Shown one piece after another: positions 23,268-34,626 of a stretch of 64,000 nt of DNA. Under the pieces are notes generated by a model. That model was not told the origin of the DNA. It was given only the letters and a program-made list of their open reading frames with translations, and did no database searches. The position numbers were made by a program, and so were the translations under genes. Position 1 is the first letter of the stretch. Every line of letters begins with the position of its first letter. This DNA comes from Phlebotomus papatasi (Eukaryota; Arthropoda; Insecta; Diptera; Psychodidae), in the NCBI RefSeq assembly GCF_024763615.1, contig NC_077223.1, forward strand, positions 94,984,627 to 95,048,626, given 5' to 3'.

Positions 23268-23663
23268 AAGTTTCCTATGCTTTGCAAAATGCTCGTACTT
23301 AGATGCGACTTAGATGCGTTAGATGCTATACCTCAAAAGTGTTTTCGCATCATTTATCGTTTACCGGTTCACAAACTATTTGAACCGATTTAAAAAACAC
23401 AGAAAACCTTCCCCAAAATACCTCAGGAATAATATAATTGAATTTTGTCTAAAAAATTAATTTTCGGTTCATAACCGTTTCATGACCGGTTCCAAACTGA
23501 TTGGAACCGGTTCAATCTTGTCAGAAATTCCAAGACCTTTTCAACGAGCCCAAATATGTTATCATTAAGTTGTGAAATATTCTCTCTAGAGCCTTTAAAA
23601 CCTTCGAGCTTGAAAACCCGTTATTGGGAATGAATCAACGGTACTTTCGTATATGGATAAAAT
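23268..23663 (-). repeat. Dispersed repeat R1, copy c (partial)
   Basis: Reverse-orientation R1 running from the 3'-end block (GGCAAAGTTTCCTATGCTTT) through the ACCGGTTCACAAAC-type blocks to GTACTTTCGTATATGG. The 5' half is missing or replaced by the element that follows. Confidence 0.65.
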
Positions 23664-23733
23664 GACTATACCCACACGCCTTGCCATTTTTCCACTAGTT
23701 GGGTTTGGCACTTCTTGTACATCGTCTTCATTA

Positions 23734-24351
23734 TGTAGTAGGACTGTTGAGCCTAGCCCAAAAAGCAAAATAGCTGCCTTATAGAACCAAGTATTAGACA
23801 AGCCTTTTTGAGCACTTTTAAAAGACTTAAAGTGAAAATTTTCTGTTGAAATTCCTATAGCAGCTCTTAAGATCCTTAAGAGTGCGCCATTTATAGTAAT
23901 TTCAATTATGGAAGCAAGAGAGTTATAAGTAAATAAATAGATTTTTGGTTCTATAGTGCCTTACTTAAGGAATTCTACAAGACTATTTTAAGAAAAAATT
24001 GCTGCTTGGGAGAGGAGTCAGAGGGAGAAAGCTCGTCCTGACGGAGACTCTTCTAAGCCAACGGCACTAATCGCTGTTCAGCTGAGGTGGTAACTTTGAG
24101 AGGTGCTATAAAAACGGGTAACTTCAAATTACGATATCGCTATAGATTCCGCTAGATAGGGTTGTGAGTGCTCGACGAGTTATTCCGAAGGCACAATCGA
24201 ATCGACTCCTCAGTCGGTCTTCACCAGTGAAGCGAGGAGGACACTAGATTCGTGGCATTCTTGTGAATGGGCAATGCGGGTTCAATCCCGGTGACAAGCG
24301 ATGAAGGGTGATCCAGCATGTTCTGGTATGGGGCCTGTAGCAATCTTGCTA
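23734..24351 (+). mobile_element. TGTAG...CTACA repeat, copy 1
   Basis: Begins near TGTAGTAGGACTGTTGAGCC and ends AGCAATCTTGCTACA. A reverse copy lies at 49131-49492. The core (about 24005-24351) aligns with that copy; about 23760-24005 is extra here. The 3' third contains TTCGTGGCATTCTTGTGAAT and GGTTCAATCC (24279-24288), which look like tRNA-type internal promoter boxes. Class unresolved: SINE-like parts but TIR-like ends. Confidence 0.6.
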
Positions 24352-24382
24352 CAATTATGCACAAGGGTCAATAATAAGGTAC

Positions 24383-24645
24383 TTTATGGGTCACGTGGTA
24401 GAGTACTTGCGATGCAAGTCTCCCGGGTTCTAATCCCCTTTAGGTCATCGGAAATTTTTCTAGCGTTAAAGGTGTTCGGATTGCATCCAGTGACCTTCAC
24501 TGCACTTGATTCCACGGGGCATGGGACTGACAACCTCATCTCCTATAAGAAAAACAAAATTATGCGTGGCTAGAAATCCCCTTGCGGAAGGCCTAGTTCC
24601 TTCATGGAATGTTGTTCCAGCATTATTATTATTATTAAATAATTT
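24383..24645 (+). mobile_element. tRNA-derived SINE-like element
   Basis: The head resembles a tRNA gene: an A-box-like TCACGTGGTAGAGTACTTGC, an anticodon-like GATGCAAGTCTCCCG and a B box GGTTCTAATCC (24426-24436). About 150 bases of unrelated body follow, then a tail of ATT repeats (about 24623-24640). This order (pol III promoter, body, short simple repeat) is the standard SINE plan. It would be transcribed by RNA polymerase III and depend on a LINE for mobility. The head is too diverged to be a working tRNA. Confidence 0.65.
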
Positions 24646-24784
24646 TGGTTTTGAATTTTCCGGACAGTAGCTACCTGACGTTAAGTTAGTAACCATATTT
24701 GAATAACTTTGTAACTGACTGGACTGACTGACGGATTGCTGATTACAGTTGGTCTGATTATGTAAGAATCACACCGAAAAAAGG

Positions 24785-25215
24785 ACTTTTGGATAAAAAT
24801 TAGTTATTGGTTTATAATCGATGTATTCTCGGTTCGAAACCGATTGGAACCGGTTCAAATTTGTCAGGTTTTGTCGACTTTGTCAGATTTTTCCAACCTT
24901 TGATATTGAAAACCCGTTGTTAGGAATGATTCAACGAGATTTTCGTATAAGGGGGAAATGTCCGCCTGGATAACCTTTAAAATATATCCAAAAATGAAAA
25001 TGATCACACGACGAGTTTTTGAGAAATTCCAAAACTAATGGTTATGGTGGGAAATGGGAGGGGTGGGGGGAAACGAGGGGAATTTAATGGTAATAGGTTC
25101 GATTTATTAGGGGTCCCTTGCAAGTCCCAAGTCTCTATCCCTAACCGTTTGTCCATTAGGCGTGGGTAGGGGCCAGACGCACAGACGGACGGACAAACAG
25201 CATGACGTCATTTTG
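24785..25215 (-). repeat. Dispersed repeat R1, copy d
   Basis: Reverse-orientation R1 with GGTTTATAATCG, AACCGATTGGAACCGGTTC, AAATGTCCGCCTGGATAACC and, at its 5' terminus, GACGGACAAACAGCATGACG. This shows the 5' limit of R1 better than most copies. Confidence 0.7.
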
Positions 25216-25323
25216 TTAGAAGTTGTCTGAAACGGGGAGATATGTTGAGAAAAGTATTCTCCAGGGTGAAGTATTTTCCAGGAAGGTGCAAATTTTGGGA
25301 GGTGATAAAATCGAGGGATTATT

Positions 25324-25838
25324 TCGCTCCTTGGAAATTACAAGGAGCCAATTCAATCTGAGCCATTTTTCAGGAGACAGCATGAAAGATTCAACTTTGT
25401 GTAAATAAGTATCTCAATTTAATGACCGAACAAAAACAATTTATTTCTTTTCTACATATTTGTATGAGCACGAATATAAACATCGAAACTTTTATATTTT
25501 TACCTTTCAAAATAAGCTTTTTAATGAGTTAGCTCCTTGTTGTTCTAAATGACGTGCAAATTTTGCTGAAATTAGAATGACAAGGGATCAACTTGCTTGA
25601 GTTAGTCCCCTGTTTCACAAAAATTTGAACGATGAATATATTTTGTGCCCCTTTACTTGAAACAAAATTATGCAAGTAATCAAAAAGCTTAAAATTTTGA
25701 AAAACTTTTTTAATAACGAAATTTAATGACTTATATCATCTGAAAATTTATTAAATTGTCTTTCTAAGTGCATTATAATCTCAAAATCGCAAAAAAATGA
25801 GTAATTTTTTGTAATTCCTTGTAATTTCCAAGGAGCGA
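25324..25838. repeat. Pair of 23-bp perfect inverted repeats
   Basis: TCGCTCCTTGGAAATTACAA plus GGA at 25324-25346 recurs as its exact complement at 25816-25838. Each arm is itself partly palindromic (CTCCTTG/CAAGGAG). The intervening ~470 bases are AT-rich and non-coding. It may be a foldback element; no target duplication was identified. Confidence 0.6.
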
Positions 25839-27923
25839 TTTGTATACTGCTCTCTCTGCAGAGTGCGAGCAGTACAAAATGAGTACATAACTAGTTCAAA
25901 GTCACGAGCACGAGCATTCCGCGAAGATTCAATGATTTGCCTCTCTTTTATCTTGCATTGTTAAGTTTATTTAACAAATGTATCATTTATGTGTCCATTT
26001 CTAGTATATTTTATGCGCTATTATTTCTTATCTTTCTAAATTGTTGTTGGTGCGGATTAAATGCAGTGAAATTTTACGACCTTCGATTATATTCAATTGA
26101 ATCCAATATTTTATCAGGAATAGCAGGTGTTCAAGACAAACACCTTTTGTTGGAAATTGTTTACAATTTCCACCCAGATTCAAACATTAAATTTTCCCTT
26201 TCGCATCCATGGTTGGTTTGGAATTTAAGGAAAAAAAAGAGAGTATCCTGGCTCGTAACCCCCAAAAACGTATTCAAAATATTATTTCTGTCCTTTCACC
26301 CGCGCATGTATGGTGTTTTCCCTATGACTTGTATTATTTTATTCTCTACTTCTGGTATATTATCTCTTATATGCTGCACACGTGCTATTCATCTATATAT
26401 GAGGCACATACAAGAACCAGTTCCGGTGAATTTATCAAGATCCACCCTCTCGCCATCTCGACACATTTCACGGGGACCATCCCCTCGGTGAGAGCCTAAC
26501 GTAGAAAAAGGAATATTTATTTGATGTGTGTATAGTACATATAATATCTAATTTCGTACATATTCTCCTATAGGTACATTTTGGATTTTGTGCAATTTTC
26601 TACGTGAAAACTAGGGGTGGTTTTGGCATGATGTATCCCTCAATTCTTTATCATTTATATCTCTCAGTCACCCTCCCCAAATGAGGACAGGTGCTAAAAA
26701 ATTCTTCACACCGTGAAGAAAGTCGCCAATCGAAAATGTCAAAAAGAATTTCTCAGTGCCTAATTCCATTTGTCACCTACCATCTTCCTGTCTGTCTTTA
26801 GTAAATACTTCATGTATGTCTTGAAATACTTGAAACAGTGAGCTATATAATATGACATGAATATGTCACCATAAGGAGAAAGTGTATCGATCGATATAAT
26901 TATGACAATATAATTGATGCTACCTCCTGAAGCTGAAACAATGAATCATCTAGTTGAGCTTCGGTCTGATTTCCCGAAACAAATTATATAGATATATACA
27001 TTGAGGAGGTTATTTTGATCATTTTACAGGAAATGTAAATTAATTTAATTGGTAATCAAAGGAAACATCCTCAGACAATCCTAATGAATATCATGTGTCA
27101 CATTCCATTGATTAGGGGTTTAGTAGTAATCTGAGTGTGTCTTTATGATGAACATGATATTTTTAGCAAGTGATTGAGGAAAGATGTTATCATTGAAATT
27201 TACCTGATTCGTAGGTAAGATTTTCCTATTCATAAGAGTTCTAAGAGTTACTTCTTCATAAAAACGGACATATTTTCTTCTCTCAGCTTTATTAATCTAT
27301 TTTGTAAGGATTAGATGTTATTGAAATCTAGGGAATCTCGTGATACAGTTGGTAAAATCATCACCTTTCTGGTGGAAAAACTTCTACCTAAGTTATCTCA
27401 CTTGTGAGTCCTGAGCATATTTTTAAAATAGTGGAACATTGTTATAATATGATTGAATTGTAATACAAATATCTCGATAAGATTTAATTCAATTCAATTC
27501 GATTTATTTTTATCTCATTTCGTCTTTTTACCCCCTTCCCATGTGTCCATCGCTGTCTTAGCATTGATTCCAGCCTCCAGAACTAGACGTTGATGGAAAA
27601 GTCTCTTTGCTGTATGTTATTTGTTACAATATCATTGTTACATTTGCATTAGGAATAGGTCAGACAAAATTGAGAGAGGAAGAAAGACCGCTTTTGGGCA
27701 AAAGGTTGTTTGGAAAAGTGGGTGTTTTTTACATAAAAAAACTACAAGAAATGCAATGTCCAAGAACTACTAACTAGTTAAACTTATCGCTACATAAGAT
27801 TGGTAACTCAGAATTATTCAAAGGCCAATAATGACCCATAAAACAGCGATAATTAATTTTTCTTTGCAAAATGTATAAACTTTTTGGTTTGAATGTTTTT
27901 ATCGATCTAGAAATTAAACCAAC
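25839..27923. other. Intergenic, no gene recognised
   Basis: The 184-codon open frame at 25937-26491 starts at a TTG and is leucine/isoleucine-rich without a family motif, so it was not called. About 27501-27562 is a short repeat that recurs in reverse at 46107-46170. Nothing else was recognised. Confidence 0.4.
27501..27562 (+). repeat. Short dispersed repeat (pair with 46107-46170)
   Basis: TCATTTCGTCTTTTTACCCC, then TTCCCATGTGTCCATCGC and GTCTTAGC. The reverse complement of the same ~62 bases, with few differences, lies at 46107-46170. No ends or duplication could be set. Confidence 0.6.
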
Positions 27924-28357
27924 TAGGGTAAGTGTGCCAAATTCCGGTCAGCTTGCAATTCCGGCTACCTTTTTTCTTCCTCGAATTTCCATGAATTTTT
28001 AGTTTTTACATACTCTAGAGATTATAACAATGCAAAAGAATAATAAAAAATGTAGCTTCGACAACGAGATGACGTGAAAAAGACATTGGAAGAATTCCCG
28101 AAGGGCAAGGAACGCAAGGAACTATGAGAATGAAGGTAGCCGAAATAGGGCAGCTTTGGTTCATTTTTATTCATTTTAAAATGTATTAAGAATGATTTTA
28201 AAGTTTATAAAGACGATAAACTTTCTACAAGGTTCTAAGCAACACTCCTTTAGTAGAAGGAGTGAAAAAAATCAATGTCTATTAAAGATATTACCTTTCA
28301 AATTTGAGACTTTAGCGCTTGCATGCAACTATGCTGAAATTTGGCACACTTACCCTA
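27924..28357 (+). mobile_element. pogo-C element copy 2
   Basis: TA-flanked, with ends GGGTAAGTGTGCCAAATTCC and its inverse. An ATG near 28029 opens a conceptual N-terminus MQKNNKKCSFDNEMT, continuing after a frame change as KKTLEEFPKGKEL. That resembles the psq-type DNA-binding start of pogo-like transposases. The catalytic part is absent. Copies lie at 10063 and 31945. Confidence 0.7.
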
Positions 28358-28637
28358 ATTAATAAATTAAATATATTAAAGATTTATATTATGTGTTTTT
28401 TTTAAATAATCAATAAATGCTTTTGCAAAACAAGCGAGGTATTTTGAAAACAACTTTTATTTATTTATTTTTGGTAAACGGGTCATCAAGAAAAATTTAT
28501 ATCCCTGAAATTGCTTCAACTCCGCATAACTAATTTTACCTTGAATTTTACTAAAAACTTATTTCGTTAATTGTTATTCTTACAAATATTTTTTGAAACC
28601 CCGTGAGGTGTTTTCTAGAATTTCAAAACTTATCACG

Positions 28638-28883
28638 TAGGGGAAAATGCCCATGCCCATGCTTACGTTCCCAAGCTTCCTAATGACTAAATATTTTCTT
28701 TGTTTCTGAATCTGAATACTTGTAACTCCCAATTATATAATATTTAAAAAAAAAACTGGGCATTTTTCTCTGGTTTTTAAAATCTGGGTGCGATTAGTTA
28801 CATTTATTGAGAAACATGGGTAAAATTTATTCATTACAAAGCTTAGTATCGTGCAATGCATGGGCTTGGGCACTTTTCCTCTA
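28638..28883. repeat. TA-GGGG foldback element
   Basis: The left end TA|GGGGAAAATGCCCATGCCC is mirrored at the right by GGGCTTGGGCACTTTTCCTC|TA. About 245 bp, AT-rich middle, non-coding. Confidence 0.7.
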
Positions 28884-29194
28884 CTGTGTGTGATTCTATT
28901 AAATCAGTTTACTTAGTAAAAGTTAGTAAGTTAGTGCAGTAGTAGGAGTAACGACAGTACCATTCCAATTCCCAGTGGACACCTAAGGCTAACCGATATC
29001 AATTCAGCTAAAAACATATGCATTTCCATATATTTTTTTAGGACTTTTTTTTTTCGAAAACTGCTAACCAGAAAACGCTTTTTCAGTTAATTTTACTCGG
29101 TGGGTAGTGTTGCATTTGATTCTTATTTTGCTGCAGTGTTCAGATATTGCAGTTGGTACATTTACTAATAGGTAATGGAACTGGTGTGATGAGG

Positions 29195-30045
29195 TGATTA
29201 TAAAAATTCCGGTGATCATCAGTGAGAGTTTTCTTCACCTCAAGACTAAAACATCTTTTTAATTTTGCCCAGAGCTTTCGGTCCGGATATGGACCTTCTT
29301 CAGTGGTCGACTGACAATGTTTTTGTGTGTGGCGCTTTTAAAAGCGCCAAACACGTCACTGAAAGAGTCTTTGCAGAAAGAAAATTTTAGAAATTATTAA
29401 ATTGTGAAATATTTGAATCCCATAAAAAAACCTTTCCAACTGATTTTTCCTGCTGTGATGTTTTTCCTTAATCCCCACAAAGTGGATGAATCCTCAAGAA
29501 ATAAAAAAAACATAGTCTTACTGTGTTATCACACTTGCATATTAAAATTTTAATATGATTCACATTAATTGTCCCTGGTGAGAGTCCAAATGTGTAATTT
29601 GTGTGTTTAAATCATTTTATATTCAAAATTTGATCTATTTGTTGTTAAAAAGGTAGACTTGGCCCGCAAAATTTGATATAAATTGATTTATAGCATTAAT
29701 GCGAAAAATTAATGCGATTTTCCCTTTAATTTTTTAATGTGAAAAATATTTATGCTTTAGGTAAATTTAAACTTATTTTTGCAGGCCAAGTCCACTTCTT
29801 TATCAATAAATAGAAAAACCCCAAATATTAAGTGACTCAAAGACACAAATAACATATTTGAATGCTCACAAGCGACAATTAATGTGAATCACATTAAAAT
29901 TTTAATGTGCAAGTATGATAACGCCGTTAGGCGCCCACTGAACAAGGTCCATATCTGGACTGAAAGCTCTGGGAAGATTTAAAAGGTGTCTTACTCTTGA
30001 GCTGAAGAAAACTCTCACTGGTGATCACCGGAATTTTTATAATCA
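29195..30045. mobile_element. Foldback element with hammerhead-like motifs in both arms
   Basis: Arms of about 180-200 bp: the left starts TGATTATAAAAATTCCGGTG and the right ends with its inverse. Each arm holds one motif of the form CTGAAGA-A-GGTCC...GGACC-GAAAGCTC (minus strand 29303-29272; plus strand 29938-29969, less perfect). GTACATTTACTA occurs outside both ends (29156-29167 and 30046-30057), although the left copy is 27 bases away from the arm. A smaller inverted repeat is nested at about 29650-29800. Confidence 0.7.
29650..29800. repeat. Nested inverted repeat (150 bp)
   Basis: AGGTAGACTTGGCCCGCAAA is mirrored by TTTTGCAGGCCAAGTCCACT within the loop of the 29195-30045 foldback. The centre contains reciprocal AATTGATTTATAGC/AATGCG blocks. 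Probably a MITE inserted in the larger element. Confidence 0.6.
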
Positions 30046-31261
30046 GTACATTTACTAGTTCTCTTACTCAGTGATCTCCAGGTGTTTAGTTAACAAAAGT
30101 AATTTAAAAGTTTGATATTTATCCTTGAATTTTACTTATTTTTCAATGCTGTTTTAAATTCTTTGTGTGTTGAGACTATTGGCGTTGTACCGTAAATAAC
30201 TTCATGATATTACCTGTTGGACGTAGAGATTAATAGAAAATTATGTTAATGGATTTTCCGACACTAGTCAAACATTTTTTGTTGAAAATTTTTATAATTC
30301 TTTTATTCATTGATTTCCAACTTGCTTTGTAAATTGCTATTCAATGTATTTTGAAATTACGCTACTTCAAAAATAGGAGTACGTCTTAAGAATAGGAAAA
30401 ATATTTTGTAGTATTCTTGTCTTTATTGATTAAAAATGAAATTTGTGAATTCAATATATGTATGATTAAGGCTTCTGGATTCTATGTACTCGGACCTTAC
30501 ATCCTACATACTAAATCTCAGACAGAATAAAAATGTTGAAGAGTTGAAAAAATCCCATTAAATTTTAATTATGTCGTCGTGAGGCAAAAGCTCGAATGAA
30601 AACAGTTGGTCAGTCTTTTGTCCTGAAGTGTTCTTCACTTGCATTTTTTAATCACAGCACAAGAGACGGACCTTTGTTTCATGCCACAACGTCAATGTGT
30701 CCCCTGGGGAGAATTACATACTACTATGACCAGGGATTATTATTTGACAAGAGGGACTTTCCTTCGTCTGCAACCGCATCAGAGAAAGAAGCAATTTCAA
30801 GGACGAAGCTATTTTCAGTCCAGGAATTGAATTGGTTTGCATCCCTCCCACATCATTCGTCCTGTCTTACCCTCATGAGCGACAATTGACGACCCAAGTC
30901 ATTTTTCTCCCATGGGAAAAGTGTTTTCTCCCTTAACCTATAAATTGTTTGTACATTATGCAAAACTGTCCCATCCCTACGAAAAAAAGGGTAAAAGGGG
31001 TTTTCACCATCATTTTTCTAGCATCTCATTGTCCGCTCTCGACATCCTTTCGCCGTCCGAATCGTTTGTTTCTTTAACGCTGTCCGAGTTGAATGAATAA
31101 TAGATAAGAGTTGTGCGACCGTTTTTGAAGATTAATATTGCTGAGTTACATGTCCATCAATTTCTCTTAGAAAATTGTTATTTCGAACACTAACGATGCA
31201 CCATAATGTAAAACATTCATCCAGTGTGTTCTAAGGAGTTCAGACCGCAGGTTTAACTCTA
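30046..31261. other. Intergenic, no gene recognised
   Basis: About 30560-31100 is less AT-rich and non-repetitive. The open frames there (30596-30889 and 30912-31100) have no recognisable motif and no splice-supported continuation. Confidence 0.4.
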
Positions 31262-31477
31262 TAGGGGAAACTGGGGCACCACCAAACACGGGGTACCACC
31301 AAACACTAATTTTTATTTCTAAACTACTTGGACTATCTCGACCATTCCTTCAGTGGACAAGCATCCCTATAGTGCCTATAAATTCCTACCGGTCTTATCA
31401 TGTGATATCCAATATCCGATTAAAAAATTCCAGTGTTTGGTGGTACCCCGTGTTCGGTGGTGCCCCAGATTCCCCTA
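31262..31477. repeat. TA-GGGG foldback element (GGGGCACCACC type)
   Basis: TA|GGGGAAACTGGGGCACCACC with a second GGGGTACCACCAAACAC block; the right arm mirrors both (GTGTTTGGTGGTACCCC, then GGTGGTGCCCCAGATTCCCC|TA). The same arm sequence is reused in the larger 33426-34590 element. Confidence 0.8.
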
Positions 31478-31944
31478 ATTTCTAAGTTTTTCCTTTATTA
31501 TATAGCCTAATGTTAAGTGATAAACTTTACCATGATTATATTGAGTTACTTTTCGTCAAATAAATGCCAAATCGTATTTCAATGAACCATCAATAACATA
31601 AACTTGAAATAAATTAAAAGAAAATAAATAAAAACATTAACTTTGAAAATGGATTCTTCAATTTTCAAGTTTGATACTGTTTTGGGAAGCTTTAGATATG
31701 CTCTGTATCACATTTAAATTGTCCTTAAAATTATAAGAAATAAAAAAGCTATTAAAAAATTGATATTATTGTTTGACATTAGAAATATAACTTATAAAAT
31801 TAATTAATTTTATTTCTATTATTGCTTATTTTATTTTAAATTTTTTTTTGATAATCCGAATTTTTAGGTAAAACCTAATAGTGGCGGTTAATGAGGTGAT
31901 GAAAAAGTAGATCAGAGTAATGGAAAAAGAGAGTTTTGAAATTG

Positions 31945-32356
31945 TAGGCTAACTGAATCAAATTTTGGCATAGTTGCAGGCAAGTGCCAAAATCTTAAGT
32001 TTGAAATTTAATACAAAATGAATGTTTTGTTACTTTTTTTTAAAGGAGTGTTACTTGGAACCTTGTAGATAGTTTATCGTCTTTGCTGTCTCTAAAATCG
32101 TTCTTAATACATTTTAAAATGAATAAAAATAGTCACAAATTTGGGTAATATTTCGGTCATCTTGGTTCTAATAGTTCCTTGCCGTTTCGGAACTTTCCCA
32201 TAGTCTTTTACAATATCTTGTTCGTCGAAGCGATATTTTTTGTTTTTTCGCATTGTTAATCTCCTTAGTATGCAAAAAATAAAAATTCATTGAAATTTGA
32301 GGAACCAAGAAGTGGGCAAAATTGCAAGCTGGCCGAAATTTCGTACAGTTATCCTA
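31945..32356 (-). mobile_element. pogo-C element copy 3 (reverse)
   Basis: Reverse-orientation member with ends GGATAACTGTACGAAATTTC (right) and the inverse near 31947. The minus strand near 32255 opens MRKNKKYRFDEQDIVKDYGK, an uninterrupted but short version of the N-terminus seen in copy 2. Three copies with the same truncated start suggest the family amplified from one deleted ancestor. Confidence 0.65.
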
Positions 32357-32412
32357 ATGGAAAAATTTCTTTTACAGAATTCAGTGGGACTTTGGGAAAT
32401 CTATTAAGGGTA

Positions 32413-34626
32413 TAGGGGAAAGGCTCATAATTTTGTGCAGTTTCTTATTTTGGACACTTAATTTGGATAAAATTGGACAATAAAAATAAATTGATTAAAA
32501 TGATGGATTTTTATTCCAATATTTGATGAATAATGAATTCTATCTAAATATTTGTTCTTTTTGGAAGATTTTGACACTAAATACGTTAAATTTTGAATGA
32601 TTTGAGTTGAAATTGCTTTGTTGAAAATTCAGTGTGAGCAATTGCTTACGAGAAATATGACAGAACTTCGTGTTTACTTCAGTCTTATTTAGCTGTGGTG
32701 AAGGACTAACAATGTTTCTTCGCTTTATTTTGAGTGATATTATTGAATATTACTTGAATATTGTGTTGATTCACACTAATGGTGATTTGTACATTTGACC
32801 TGAAGTGAGATTTGCCTTGTGAATTATATTTTTCGTGTGAAAAATGGGAAATTTTTTAAGACATTCACCAGTGAGGTGATGATTCTTATTTTGGACAGGT
32901 GTTTTTCTCACGAAATTTCGTGAAGTTTTAGCTTTTGTGATGACTAGGTTGGACAAATGCCTGGAGAAACAAAGGAGCATCATCTCTACGAAAGAGATGT
33001 AGCGTGAAATGCCTTGAAAGGCTCCCGGAAAGGCCAGAGAATGAGCAAATCCGCACGTACTTGGTGTACCGAAGTCAACTGACTTTAATGAATGATATGT
33101 ACAGTTTTCGGGCTTCTTGTGACATTCTACGTTTCCCTTACATGAATAGGAAGAGGACTTGGTAAGATTTGTTCATGAAATGAAGAACAATGGGCATCCT
33201 ATTGAGGCGGATTAGCTGTCCAAATTTACAACCAAGTTGTCCAAAATAAGAGTCAAATTCACCTCTACATTTCAATTAATTTTTAAACGTATTAAAATTA
33301 ATTTTAGTAAAAATAAGACGATAAATAGCTTGCCAAATTTCAAAACAACCCTTCTGAAAAGAGTGTAACAAAAAAAGTCAATTAGTATTGAAAATATCGC
33401 ACTTAAAACTTGGATCATCGATGTTTAGGGGAAACTGGGGCACCACCAAACAGGGGTACCACCAAACACTGCGATTTTTTAAATAAGTATAAGATTTCAG
33501 AGAATGAGACTTACATGAAATCATAGATACTATAGGGATGCTTGTCCAGAGAAAGAATGATCCACTTAGTTCAAGTAGTTTAGAAATAAGAATCTTTTTT
33601 CGCAAAATTGTGAGATTTTGATAATTTTAGTCATTAATATATCTACCTGGAAAATTAAACTGAAATAAGTCACATCAAATTTCACTACACCAGTACTTTC
33701 CTACATGTTTTGGGATAATATTTATGTATCTACTACAGAAATTAATGTTCACATTTTTTTAAAAGAATATAAAATCCATCACAAAACAGAGTTTGGGGCA
33801 CCAACAAACAGGCAAATTTCTCACAATTGCAGATGTCGCGAGCGTAGCTTGAATGGCAAAATTTTTCCTCTTATATTTCTTACTCTTCATCTCCCTCTTT
33901 GTTCGATTTCAGAAATTTATATCCATTCATGGGATTTTCATTCAAGACTCAGGAGAAATATAGTTTAAAGAACCCAATTTTGCATTAAATGATTCTTAAT
34001 GATTCTTAAATGATTTTAATCAAGGATTGACTAATGATTTCTCGATTTTATTACAAATAATCAGAAGAGCGCGCAAAATTTGAACTTTAGGTCTAGTGTT
34101 TGCCACGATTTTAGTAGCGCTACTTTCCAGTCAGAAGTCGAATGTTGTCAAAATGATGAAAAATCCATTGAAAAATATGTTCAGTGTGCAGTGCTTTAGT
34201 TTTTTGCTATTTTGGTCACTAATTCTAAATTTTGCAGTGCTTTTTTGAGAATTATTTACATTTTCAATACCTTATTTATAATTAAGAGTTGTGGTGAATG
34301 CCCAAAATAACTTCAAAGGGTGAGAAAAAGAGGTGTTTTTTGGTGCCCCAGAAAGTGTTTATTGGTACCCCGGGTGGTTGGAAAAAAGCAAAAAATGCAT
34401 TGTGATACAATTTTCCTTTTTACGGAAAATTGATGTGCTTCACATCATCCTTGTATACATTAATATGCAGCCTATACCTAAGACTATAACATGGGGTAAG
34501 CAAAATTTTTCTAAAATTCACAGTTTTCTTAGGAAATTCAGTCAAAATTGCATCTTTCAAAAGTGTTTGGTGGTACCCCAGTTTCCCCTATAAGCAGACT
34601 GGACAAAATTATGAGCCTTTACCCTA
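32413..34626. mobile_element. Foldback element containing a second one
   Basis: The outer ends TA|GGGGAAAGGCTCATAATTTT and AAAATTATGAGCCTTTACCC|TA are inverted copies. The right part is interrupted by a complete GGGGCACCACC element (33426-34590), so the original was about 1.05 kb. The left interior (about 32640-33260) has no recognisable coding sequence. Confidence 0.75.
33426..34590. mobile_element. TA-GGGG foldback (GGGGCACCACC type), 1.16 kb
   Basis: TA|GGGGAAACTGGGGCACCACC on the left and GGTGGTACCCCAGTTTCCCC|TA on the right. Further partial arm motifs occur inside (GGGGCACCAACAAACAGG near 33795, GGTGCCCCAGAAAGTG near 34340), so the arms are duplicated or a second copy is nested. No recognisable transposase. 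Confidence 0.75.

Noticed and set aside
24383..24450. tRNA gene
   Set aside because: A and B boxes are present but the cloverleaf is incomplete and a SINE body with ATT tail follows.
25937..26491. 184-codon plus-strand open frame, longest after the P450
   Set aside because: Starts at TTG, no recognisable motif, hydrophobic composition expected from T-rich DNA, and an overlapping second frame reads equally well.
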